Assembly: GCA_937900065.1 (NCBI GenBank)
Contig: CALCDS010000073.1
Coordinates: 1-11,833 of the forward strand
DNA from: an uncultured Clostridiaceae bacterium
Lineage (GTDB): Bacteria > Bacillota > Clostridia > Clostridiales > Oxobacteraceae
DNA: 11,833 bases
Direction: 5' to 3'
Positions 1-5,165 of this stretch are shown here, in pieces. Positions within the stretch are counted from its first letter, which is position 1. Each line of letters starts with the position of its first letter. Made by a program: the position numbers and the translations under genes. The notes beneath the pieces were generated by a model that was given only the letters and a program-made list of their open reading frames with translations, was not told the DNA's origin and ran no database searches.

Positions 1-55
1 TTAAAAATGTTCTACTGCAAATAATAATCATGCTGGTGATACATCGTGCTTTTAT

Positions 56-85
56 TTGTGATTTTTATTTATGATAGGCTATAAA
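56..85 (+). promoter_or_regulatory. Possible sigma-A promoter ahead of the spoVA-region leader
   Basis: A TTGTGA box (56-61) and a TATAAA box (80-85) are separated by 18 bases, which is an acceptable but not strong vegetative promoter. Transcription would begin near 92, so the RNA would start almost exactly at the inner stem of the large hairpin that follows. In Bacillus the spoVA operon is read by the forespore sigma factor sigma-G. No convincing sigma-G promoter was found here, so this box may serve only the small membrane protein, or be fortuitous in AT-rich DNA. Confidence 0.3.
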
Positions 86-207
86 AGTTTGATGTTGATT
101 TTTGAGTATCCAGGTGAGCAGTGTGAACGGGTGAACAAGGATACTCAAAAATCAATACTTATGTTAAACGACATTGCTTTTGTAAAATATAGGTTGTCTA
201 TCATAAA
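68..207. repeat. Large nested inverted repeat / long leader hairpin
   Basis: Two nested pairs of arms are visible. The inner stem pairs 93-111 with 139-157 over 19 base pairs with a single G-T wobble, leaving a 27-base loop that contains two copies of GTGAAC. The outer stem pairs 68-77 with 198-207 over 10 perfect base pairs. Weaker complementarity lies between them, for example CTATA at 79-83 with TATAG at 188-192. The outer arm stops one base before the AGAGGAGG ribosome binding site of the next gene, so folding could affect its translation. It could be a structured leader RNA, or a small non-autonomous mobile element with inverted ends. No target duplication is obvious at the edges. It matches no riboswitch or T-box core that I can recognise. 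Confidence 0.7.
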
Positions 208-222
208 GAGGAGGTGCTGAAC

Positions 223-396
223 TTGAAGCGGATTTTTGCATATTCAAAATCTCACCTGATTTTATTTTTATTGATAACCGTTTTGATTTTTGCGGCTGTG
301 GTTTATGTACTGCTTAATCGAAATGAGATAAAAATGCCGGATAAAGCTATGTTCGTATATGGGATGCCGTCATACTACACTTATCTAAAAATCTGA
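223..396 (+). CDS. Small single-pass membrane protein of unknown function ahead of spoVAC
   Basis: A 57-residue protein is predicted from a TTG start. The start was chosen because AGGAGG at 209-214 sits 8 bases upstream. An upstream in-frame GTG at 214 would overlap that ribosome binding site. The protein has a basic N-terminus (KR, K), one hydrophobic helix at about residues 12-30, and a polar C-terminal tail of about 25 residues rich in Tyr and Lys. By the positive-inside rule this tail probably faces outward. The gene lies 44 bases upstream of spoVAC on the same strand, and the large inverted repeat comes immediately before it. I do not recognise the family. Co-transcription with spoVAC is plausible, which would suggest a small accessory to the DPA channel, but that is inference from position only. 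It could also be a non-conserved short frame, although the ribosome binding site and the clean hydrophobic helix argue for a real gene. Confidence 0.6.
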   Translation: MKRIFAYSKSHLILFLLITVLIFAAVVYVLLNRNEIKMPDKAMFVYGMPSYYTYLKI

Positions 397-440
397 TATG
401 ACCGGCCGCAAAAAAATACAGATGAAAGGATTGGCATCGT

Positions 441-899
441 ATGAATAAAAATATGACTGAAGCTGAAAAGAAAAAGAAAGATTACCAGCAGATAGTAAAG
501 CAGAAAAGCCCCAAATCAGCTCTTTTTAAAAACTGCGTGCTGGCATTTATAGTAGGGGGCATCATATGCTCCATAGGACAATTTTTCAGCAACCTTCTTA
601 CAAAATGGGGGATTCCCAAGGATGAATCGAGCATATGGGTTCCGATAATAATGGTATTTTGGGGAGCATTTTTAACCGGGCTTGGAGTTTATGACAATAT
701 AGGCAAATACGGCGGAGCAGGCTCGATAGTCCCGATAACCGGTTTTGCAAATTCAATAGTATCGCCTGCAATGGAGTTCAAAAAGGAAGGATATGTGCTT
801 GGAGTAGGAGCAAAGATGTTTGTGATAGCAGGCCCGGTGCTGGTATATGGCATTGCATCTTCTGTAATAGTCGGGCTTATATACTATTTTATAAGATAG
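441..899 (+). CDS. spoVAC: Stage V sporulation protein AC, membrane component of the spore DPA channel
   Basis: This 152-residue protein is close to the length of Bacillus SpoVAC. A lysine-rich, cytoplasm-like N-terminus (1-30) precedes three hydrophobic segments at about 33-50, 66-83 and 126-150. The first contains VGGIICSIGQ, and the loop after the second holds the family signature KYGGAGSIVPITGFANS (89-105). SpoVA proteins carry dipicolinic acid across the inner forespore membrane during spore maturation and release it in germination. Bacillus SpoVAC has been reported to behave as a mechanosensitive channel. The ATG is preceded by AAAGGA with suitable spacing. Its stop codon is 10 bases upstream of spoVAD and overlaps that gene's AGGAGG, which points to translational coupling. 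SpoVAC is paralogous to the SpoVAE protein encoded just downstream. Identity is secure from the signature and gene order. Confidence 0.96.
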   Translation: MNKNMTEAEKKKKDYQQIVKQKSPKSALFKNCVLAFIVGGIICSIGQFFSNLLTKWGIPKDESSIWVPIIMVFWGAFLTGLGVYDNIGKYGGAGSIVPITGFANSIVSPAMEFKKEGYVLGVGAKMFVIAGPVLVYGIASSVIVGLIYYFIR

Positions 900-909
900 G
901 AGGATATTT

Positions 910-1926
910 ATGGCTTTAAAGAAAATCGGAAAGCAAACGGTGAGGCTTGAGGCCCCGCCTTCCATAATAGCCACGAGTTCAATAGTCGGGCCTAAAGAAG
1001 GCCAGGGCCCTCTTGCACAATATTTCGATACCATACTGAGTGACGACCTATGCGGACAAAAGAGCTATGAAAAGGCCGAGTGCAAGATGGCGATGGATTC
1101 AGCAGATAAGGCTATAAGTAAAGCCGGGATCCAAAAAGAAGTCATAGATTATATGCTTTCAGGCGATCTTTTAAATCAGATCATAACTTCTAGCTATACG
1201 GCAAGGGAAATGGGTATACCGTATTTCGGGCTGTATGGCGCATGCTCTACGATGGCGGAGTCTCTAAGCTTAGGCTCCATGCTCATAGATGGAGGATATG
1301 GGGATTATATATTGTGCATGACCTCAAGCCATTTCAGCAGTGCTGAAAGGCAGTACAGGTTTCCTCTCGAGCAGGGTACTCAAAGGCCCCCGACCGCACA
1401 ATGGACTGTGACCGGAGCCGGCGCTGCAATACTTTCGCGTGAAGGAAACGGTCCATATGTAACACATGTGACAACCGGAAGGGTAATAGACATGGGCATA
1501 AAAGATGCGAACAACATGGGGGCTGCCATGTCTCCTGCTGCAGCAGATACGATAGTCCAGCATTTTAAGGATACGGGTTTTGAACCCAAGGATTATGATA
1601 TTATCGCAACAGGTGATCTTGCAGCAGTCGGCAAGGAACTTGCAGATGATCTTATAAAAAAGCAGGGATATGATATATCAAATGTTTTCACTGATTGCGG
1701 GATTGAGATATATGACTCCAAGAAGCAGGATGTCCATGCAGGCGGAAGCGGATGCGGATGCTCAGCAGTAGTATTTTGCGGATATTTTTACGATATGCTT
1801 GCAAAGGGTTTGATAAACAGGATTCTGATGGTTTCTACAGGTGCTCTTATGAGCCCAACGAGCTCGCAACAGGGTGAGTCCATTCCGGGAATAGCCCATG
1901 CTGTGACTATTGAAAGGATGGTGTAG
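910..1926 (+). CDS. spoVAD: Stage V sporulation protein AD, thiolase-fold DPA-binding subunit
   Basis: This 338-residue protein equals the usual length for the family and has no membrane segment. SpoVAD has a thiolase or ketoacyl-synthase-like fold and binds dipicolinic acid, acting as the soluble partner of the SpoVA membrane proteins at the inner spore membrane. The thiolase-like nucleophile motif is visible as YGACSTMAESL with Cys112, and a C-terminal HAGGSGCGCSA segment (276-286) sits where related enzymes carry their conserved glycine-rich motif. Keeping these features does not show catalysis, because the family is regarded as a binding protein rather than an enzyme. Translation starts at an ATG 6 bases after GGAGG, which overlaps the end of spoVAC. 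The next gene follows after 3 bases. Assignment is very secure. Confidence 0.97.
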   Translation: MALKKIGKQTVRLEAPPSIIATSSIVGPKEGQGPLAQYFDTILSDDLCGQKSYEKAECKMAMDSADKAISKAGIQKEVIDYMLSGDLLNQIITSSYTAREMGIPYFGLYGACSTMAESLSLGSMLIDGGYGDYILCMTSSHFSSAERQYRFPLEQGTQRPPTAQWTVTGAGAAILSREGNGPYVTHVTTGRVIDMGIKDANNMGAAMSPAAADTIVQHFKDTGFEPKDYDIIATGDLAAVGKELADDLIKKQGYDISNVFTDCGIEIYDSKKQDVHAGGSGCGCSAVVFCGYFYDMLAKGLINRILMVSTGALMSPTSSQQGESIPGIAHAVTIERMV

Positions 1927-1929
1927 TTT

Positions 1930-2292
1930 ATGCTCATGGATTATATATCAGCCTTTGTCGTAGGAGGGATAATATGCGTGATCGGGCAGATATTGATAGA
2001 CAAGACCCAGCTTACGCCTGCCAGGATACTTGTCATATTTGTGACATCGGGTGTTATACTCACGGCACTGGGCATATATGAGCCCATAGTAAAAATAGGA
2101 AAGGCGGGAGCAACAGTACCTCTGCCCGGTTTCGGATATGCGCTTGCAAAGGGAGTAATGAAGGAAGTGACGGAAAAAGGGCTGATTGGAGCCTTTACTG
2201 GCGGAGTAAAGGGAGCCGCAGGAGGGATTGCAGCGGCAATAACCTTCGGCTACATAATGTCGATAATATTCAATGCCAAGACTAAAAAATAG
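1930..2292 (+). CDS. spoVAE: Stage V sporulation protein AE (SpoVAEB type), membrane component
   Basis: This 120-residue, almost wholly hydrophobic protein has segments at about 5-23, 31-50 and 95-113. It shares with SpoVAC the first-helix motif VGGIICxIGQ (11-20) and the loop motif built around LGIYEPI, GKAGATVPLPGF (47-68), so the two are paralogues flanking spoVAD. It is expected to form the SpoVA DPA channel with SpoVAC in the inner spore membrane. The start is the ATG 3 bases after the spoVAD stop, served by AAAGGA inside the end of spoVAD. A second ATG two codons later is further from that site. The tail is basic (AKTKK). Clostridial genomes usually call this gene spoVAE, while Bacillus nomenclature uses spoVAEB to separate it from the unrelated soluble SpoVAEA. 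Confidence 0.95.
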   Translation: MLMDYISAFVVGGIICVIGQILIDKTQLTPARILVIFVTSGVILTALGIYEPIVKIGKAGATVPLPGFGYALAKGVMKEVTEKGLIGAFTGGVKGAAGGIAAAITFGYIMSIIFNAKTKK

Positions 2293-2298
2293 GCCGAT

Positions 2299-2862
2299 AT
2301 GAAAAAAATAAGAGTTATACTTGTAACCGATGGTGATGCAATCGCAATGAAAGCAGTGGAAGAGGCAACCGTAAATATCGGGGGAAGGTGCATCTCTATG
2401 TCTGCCGGAAACCCGACGCCTATAACCGGACCTGAAATAGTGGACCTTATTAAATCGGCAAAACATGATCCTGTCGTAGTCATGGTGGACGATAGAGGGC
2501 ATACAAAGATTGGAAAAGGCGAGCAGGCCATGGATTATATAATAAACAACGATATGATAGATGTGATGGGCGTTATAGCTGTTGCATCAAATACCAAACA
2601 TGTAAATGGCGTAAAGGTCGATTTTTCTATAGATAAAAATGGAAAGTTGGTGGATTGCGGGGTCGACAAGCACGGCAACAAAAAGAAAAATCATATAGTT
2701 ATCGGAGATACAGTGGATATATTGAACAAAAAACATCTTCCAATCATCGTGGGTGTCGGTGATCCTGGAAAGATGAACGGCCGTGACAGTGCGCAGATAG
2801 GCTCGCCTGTAATAACAAAAGCCATGGAAGAGATCATAAAGACTTACAATAAAGTAAGGTAA
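2299..2862 (+). CDS. spoVAEA: Stage V sporulation protein AEA, soluble SpoVA-cluster protein
   Basis: This 187-residue soluble protein is slightly shorter than the Bacillus SpoVAEA that I recall at about 200 residues. Recognisable conserved stretches are VILVTDGD near the N-terminus, GGRCISMSAGNPTPITG (28-44), an MVDDRG segment, GVIAVASNTKH, a VGVGDPGKMNGRD stretch near the C-terminus, and a VDKxG motif in between. It has no signal peptide or membrane helix. It is encoded with the DPA channel genes in Bacillus and other spore formers, and its molecular role is poorly defined. The gap after spoVAE is 6 bases and the ribosome binding site is weak (TAGG over the previous stop codon). It is therefore probably translated by coupling. 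It is the last gene of the cluster, since the next gene runs convergently. Confidence 0.93.
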   Translation: MKKIRVILVTDGDAIAMKAVEEATVNIGGRCISMSAGNPTPITGPEIVDLIKSAKHDPVVVMVDDRGHTKIGKGEQAMDYIINNDMIDVMGVIAVASNTKHVNGVKVDFSIDKNGKLVDCGVDKHGNKKKNHIVIGDTVDILNKKHLPIIVGVGDPGKMNGRDSAQIGSPVITKAMEEIIKTYNKVR

Positions 2863-2891
2863 GAAGATTTTTCTACCACCGAAAAATTTTC
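2863..2891. terminator. AT-rich bidirectional terminator candidate between spoVAEA and lysR
   Basis: An 11-base-pair stem pairs 2863-2873 with 2881-2891, with one G-T wobble and a 7-base loop. It lies directly between the convergent stop codons. The stem is mostly A-T and no clear uridine run follows outside it on either strand, so termination may be inefficient. Its last base is also the last base of the lysR stop codon. Confidence 0.4.
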
Positions 2892-3766
2892 TATTTATGT
2901 GTACGGCACATTTCAATGAACTCTTTTGCCAGGTTTGTAAGAAGTTTGTTCTTATGATAAATGATGCGAAACTCCCGGTCGAGATGCAAACCTTCAACTT
3001 GCAATTCAACGACAGTGCCTTTTTTCAATTCATCCTGTATCAGCATATGGGATAGTACCGACACGCCCAGTCCTTCTCTTACAGCATTTATAAGAGCCTC
3101 TGCACTTGTGCTCTCCCATGATGGGACATAGGTGTATTCTAAAGATGCGAGCACGTGGTCAAACAATTCTCTGGTGCCGCTTCCCTTTTCCCTCAGCAGC
3201 AATGGTTGTGAAAGCAGCTGTTCTATCGTTATTGTTTCCCTTTTGCAAAGAGGGTATGAAGGGCTGCATATGACAACCAGTTTGTCCTTCATATAAGCCT
3301 CGCAAAGTATGCTGTCTGAATGGATGGTACCTTCTATCATGCCAAAATCAAGTTCGTTTTGCAGAATTTTTTTCTCTATAAGATCGGAATTTCCAATAAA
3401 AACTTCGATGCTTGACTGAGGATGTTTTTTATAAAAAGTGCTTACATATTGTGGCATGAGACGGGTGCCGACGGTAATGGAAGCGCCGACCCTCAATTTA
3501 CCGGAACGTTCCCATTGCCGTATGTTATCCTCCATATTGTCAAAAAGAGAAACGATGTGGGTAGCATATTCAAGAAAATTCCTGCCCATATCCGTGAGAT
3601 AGAGCCGTTTGGATATGCGGTCGAACAGTTTTACGCCATAGTATTGTTCCAGTTCCTTAACAGCGATGCTGACCGCAGGCTGTGCTATATGCAGCTTTTC
3701 TGCGGCTTTTGTTATGCTTTTTTCTTCACAGACTGCTACGAAAATCTTCATATGTCTTAAAGTCAA
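2891..3766 (-). CDS. LysR-family transcriptional regulator, divergent from the chr pair
   Basis: This 291-residue protein has the standard LysR layout. An N-terminal winged helix-turn-helix occupies about residues 1-60 (SITKAAEKLHIAQPAVSIAV, then ELE, LFDR), followed by a linker helix and an effector-binding domain of periplasmic-binding-protein fold from about 90 to the end. The effector domain includes LREKGSGTRE (191-200) and an EGLGVSVLSH segment (231-240), features common in the CysL/CbbR-like branch. The start is TTG, chosen because GGAGAG lies 8 bases upstream and an earlier ATG frame stops immediately. It is transcribed away from two CHR-family transporter genes, and its promoter overlaps theirs. 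This is the classic arrangement for a LysR protein that controls both itself and its divergent neighbour. The inducer cannot be told from sequence. LysR control is not the regulation usually described for chromate-resistance operons. Confidence 0.93.
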   Translation of the reverse strand: MTLRHMKIFVAVCEEKSITKAAEKLHIAQPAVSIAVKELEQYYGVKLFDRISKRLYLTDMGRNFLEYATHIVSLFDNMEDNIRQWERSGKLRVGASITVGTRLMPQYVSTFYKKHPQSSIEVFIGNSDLIEKKILQNELDFGMIEGTIHSDSILCEAYMKDKLVVICSPSYPLCKRETITIEQLLSQPLLLREKGSGTRELFDHVLASLEYTYVPSWESTSAEALINAVREGLGVSVLSHMLIQDELKKGTVVELQVEGLHLDREFRIIYHKNKLLTNLAKEFIEMCRTHK

Positions 3767-3780
3767 TTGATTTGCTCTCC

Positions 3781-3835
3781 ATTCATAAATAAAACCATAT
3801 AATTTATATAAAATTATAATATTTTACTTATGAAT
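3781..3835. promoter_or_regulatory. 14-base inverted repeat, likely LysR operator
   Basis: ATTCATAAATAAAA (3781-3794) is the reverse complement of TTTTACTTATGAAT (3822-3835) except at one base. The intervening 27 bases contain a further near-palindrome (TATAATTTATAT... around 3798-3818). The right arm overlaps the -35 box of the chr promoter and the spacer of the lysR promoter. LysR-family proteins usually bind as tetramers to two dyad sites across such a divergent region. Assignment to this regulator is inference from position. Confidence 0.6.
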
Positions 3836-3841
3836 TTTCAA
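3813..3841 (-). promoter_or_regulatory. Sigma-A promoter of the lysR gene
   Basis: Read on the - strand, TTGAAA (3841 to 3836) and a perfect TATAAT (3818 to 3813) are separated by 17 bases. Transcription would begin near 3806, giving a leader of about 40 bases to the TTG start at 3766. The promoter is interlocked with the divergent chr promoter, because each -35 box lies inside the other's spacer. The two promoters probably cannot be occupied at once. Confidence 0.65.
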
Positions 3842-3851
3842 GTGATATACT
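3823..3851 (+). promoter_or_regulatory. Sigma-A promoter of the chr pair
   Basis: TTTACT (3823-3828) and TATACT (3846-3851) are separated by exactly 17 bases. Transcription would begin near 3858, about 30 bases before the first chr start. The -35 box lies within the right arm of the 14-base inverted repeat, so the neighbouring regulator could readily control it. Confidence 0.6.
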
Positions 3852-3888
3852 TACTTGTAATTGTTAATGGGAGGAAGGTAAAATCTAA

Positions 3889-4491
3889 TTGTTCAAGAAT
3901 TTAGGGGATACTATAAACAAAAATAAGCTCTACAAATCTTTTGCATTATTTATCACATTTCTAAAAGCAAGCACATTTACTTTTGCAGGAGGCCTTGCCA
4001 TCGTTCCGGCCATTGAACGGGATGCAGTAGAAAAGTATAAGCTTTTAAGCGAAGATGAATTTATGGAATATGCCACACTCTCGCAAACCATGCCCGGCGT
4101 AATAGCATTGAATTGCGCCACGCTTGTCGGGCGCCGTGCGGCGGGCGTTGTCGGAATGCTGGCCGCTGGCTTTGGTGCGATACTTCCGGCATTTGTATTT
4201 ATGCTTTTAGCTACGATTCTGGCAAAAATGATCCCCCAGCAAGGAAGATTCCTAGGAGCCATGCGCGGGATAAGGGCGGCATCTGCCGCACTGGTGCTTT
4301 CAGCTGCCTTTTCTCTGGGCAGATATAACTTAAAGAGTACTTTCGCCGTCATCGTGATGATCGCTGCTCTTCTGCTCGTTGTTCTGGGGAATTTGGGCGC
4401 ACCGGTTATTATAGTGCTGTCCGGAGTTACCGGATATATTTACCAACATATTAAGCGATATCAAGAAAGGAGTCGTAATGATGCTTCTTAA
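3889..4491 (+). CDS. chrA: CHR-family (chromate transporter) half-protein, first subunit
   Basis: This 200-residue hydrophobic protein belongs to the short-chain CHR family, in which two adjacent single-domain proteins replace one full-length ChrA. The N-terminal helix carries TFAGGLAIVP (31-40), a variant of the usual FGGG motif. It is followed by ERDAVEKYKLLSEDEFMEY and SQTMPGVIALN (65-75), the family's PG motif. Some four to six membrane segments are likely, the last ending near residue 183, then a basic tail. The start is TTG with GGAGGAAGG about 10 bases upstream. No ATG exists before residue 59, so the N-terminal motifs require TTG. The gene overlaps its partner by 14 bases. Known members export chromate by exchange, but many anaerobe homologues have untested substrates. 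The name describes family membership, not proven chromate transport. Confidence 0.9.
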   Translation: MFKNLGDTINKNKLYKSFALFITFLKASTFTFAGGLAIVPAIERDAVEKYKLLSEDEFMEYATLSQTMPGVIALNCATLVGRRAAGVVGMLAAGFGAILPAFVFMLLATILAKMIPQQGRFLGAMRGIRAASAALVLSAAFSLGRYNLKSTFAVIVMIAALLLVVLGNLGAPVIIVLSGVTGYIYQHIKRYQERSRNDAS

Positions 4492-5053
4492 TTGTTTTAA
4501 ATTATTTTACACATTTGTCAAACTCGGCTTCCTAAGCTTCGGAGGCGGTTATGCTATGCTCTCCATGATAATGTCTGAAGCACGGCACTTTTCAGTTACT
4601 CCTGCCCAATTTGCAGACTTGAATGCGCTGGATATGGTGGTACCGGGTGCCATAGCCATCAATGCTGCAACCTATGTCGGGTATTTGTACCAGGGGATGG
4701 CGGGATCCATTGCGGCAACAATAGGGGTTTCCCTGCCCTCTTTTGTTTTAACTGTTGTTGTCATGCGTTTTTTTGCACATTTTAAGGACAATCTCTGGCT
4801 GACTGATATTTTATCCGGCATCAAACCAGCAGCCGTGGGTCTGATCGCGGCTGCGGCAATCACGATTGCATCTGATGTGCTTACGGTACCTGGGAAGGAT
4901 ATTGGAAATTTGCTAGTCAATCCGATCGGCACTTTGTCTTTGGTCCCTGTTGTTGTTTTTATACTTACAGCAGTGCTCAATATACGTTTTAAGATCAATC
5001 CGATTTTACTGACTGTACTGGCTGGGATTGTCGGAGCCATTGTGATATTGTGA
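4478..5053 (+). CDS. chrA: CHR-family (chromate transporter) half-protein, second subunit
   Basis: This 191-residue membrane protein is the partner of the gene before it. It has the canonical SFGGGYAML (20-28), a LDMVVPGAIAINAATYVG segment (51-68) and hydrophobic helices through to the C-terminus. Two consecutive ATG codons are possible starts. AAGGAG (4467-4472) is 5 bases from the first (4478) and 8 from the second (4481), so the second may be used in practice. Both lie inside the end of the first chr gene, which points to translational coupling and equal production. In Bacillus subtilis the homologous short CHR pair (YwrB and YwrA) has been reported to need both proteins for chromate resistance. 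A heterodimer is therefore the likely form here. The gene is followed by a strong terminator. Confidence 0.91.
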   Translation: MMLLNCFKLFYTFVKLGFLSFGGGYAMLSMIMSEARHFSVTPAQFADLNALDMVVPGAIAINAATYVGYLYQGMAGSIAATIGVSLPSFVLTVVVMRFFAHFKDNLWLTDILSGIKPAAVGLIAAAAITIASDVLTVPGKDIGNLLVNPIGTLSLVPVVVFILTAVLNIRFKINPILLTVLAGIVGAIVIL

Positions 5054-5063
5054 ATGTAAAATA

Positions 5064-5103
5064 TTAAAAGAGGCGTTATCTTACAGGATAACGCCTCTTT
5101 TAA
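5064..5103. terminator. Strong bidirectional terminator between chr and the penicillin-binding protein
   Basis: A perfect 17-base-pair stem pairs 5064-5080 with 5087-5103 around a 6-base loop (TTACAG). The core is GAGGCGTTATC. On the + strand the arm ends in TTTT after chr. On the - strand it is followed by TTTTAATATTTTA, a better uridine tract, so it also serves the convergent penicillin-binding protein gene, which ends about 60 bases away. Confidence 0.9.
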
Positions 5104-5165
5104 ATCGGTTTGATATGGTCTAGTGAGTTTGTTTTTTATTTGTACGCCGTGTCTTTTTTATACTG

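Noticed and set aside
112..140. Possible T-box or known riboswitch core in the hairpin loop
   Set aside because: The loop has GTGAAC repeats but no AGGGUGGNACCGCG antiterminator sequence and no other riboswitch core that I recognise.
214..222. GTG at 214 as start of the small membrane protein
   Set aside because: It overlaps the AGGAGG itself. TTG at 223 has ideal spacing from that site.
371..377. CATACTA, a perfect match to a sigma-G -10 box, about 64 bases before spoVAC
   Set aside because: The expected -35 position (about 348-353) reads TATGTT, unlike GAATA, and the box lies inside the end of the small gene. Left as a weak possibility, not annotated.
1948..2502. 184-residue open frame on the - strand
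   Set aside because: It is antisense to spoVAE and spoVAEA, which are well-supported families. It has a biased Cys/Tyr/His-rich composition and no ribosome binding site of note, so it is a shadow of the real genes.
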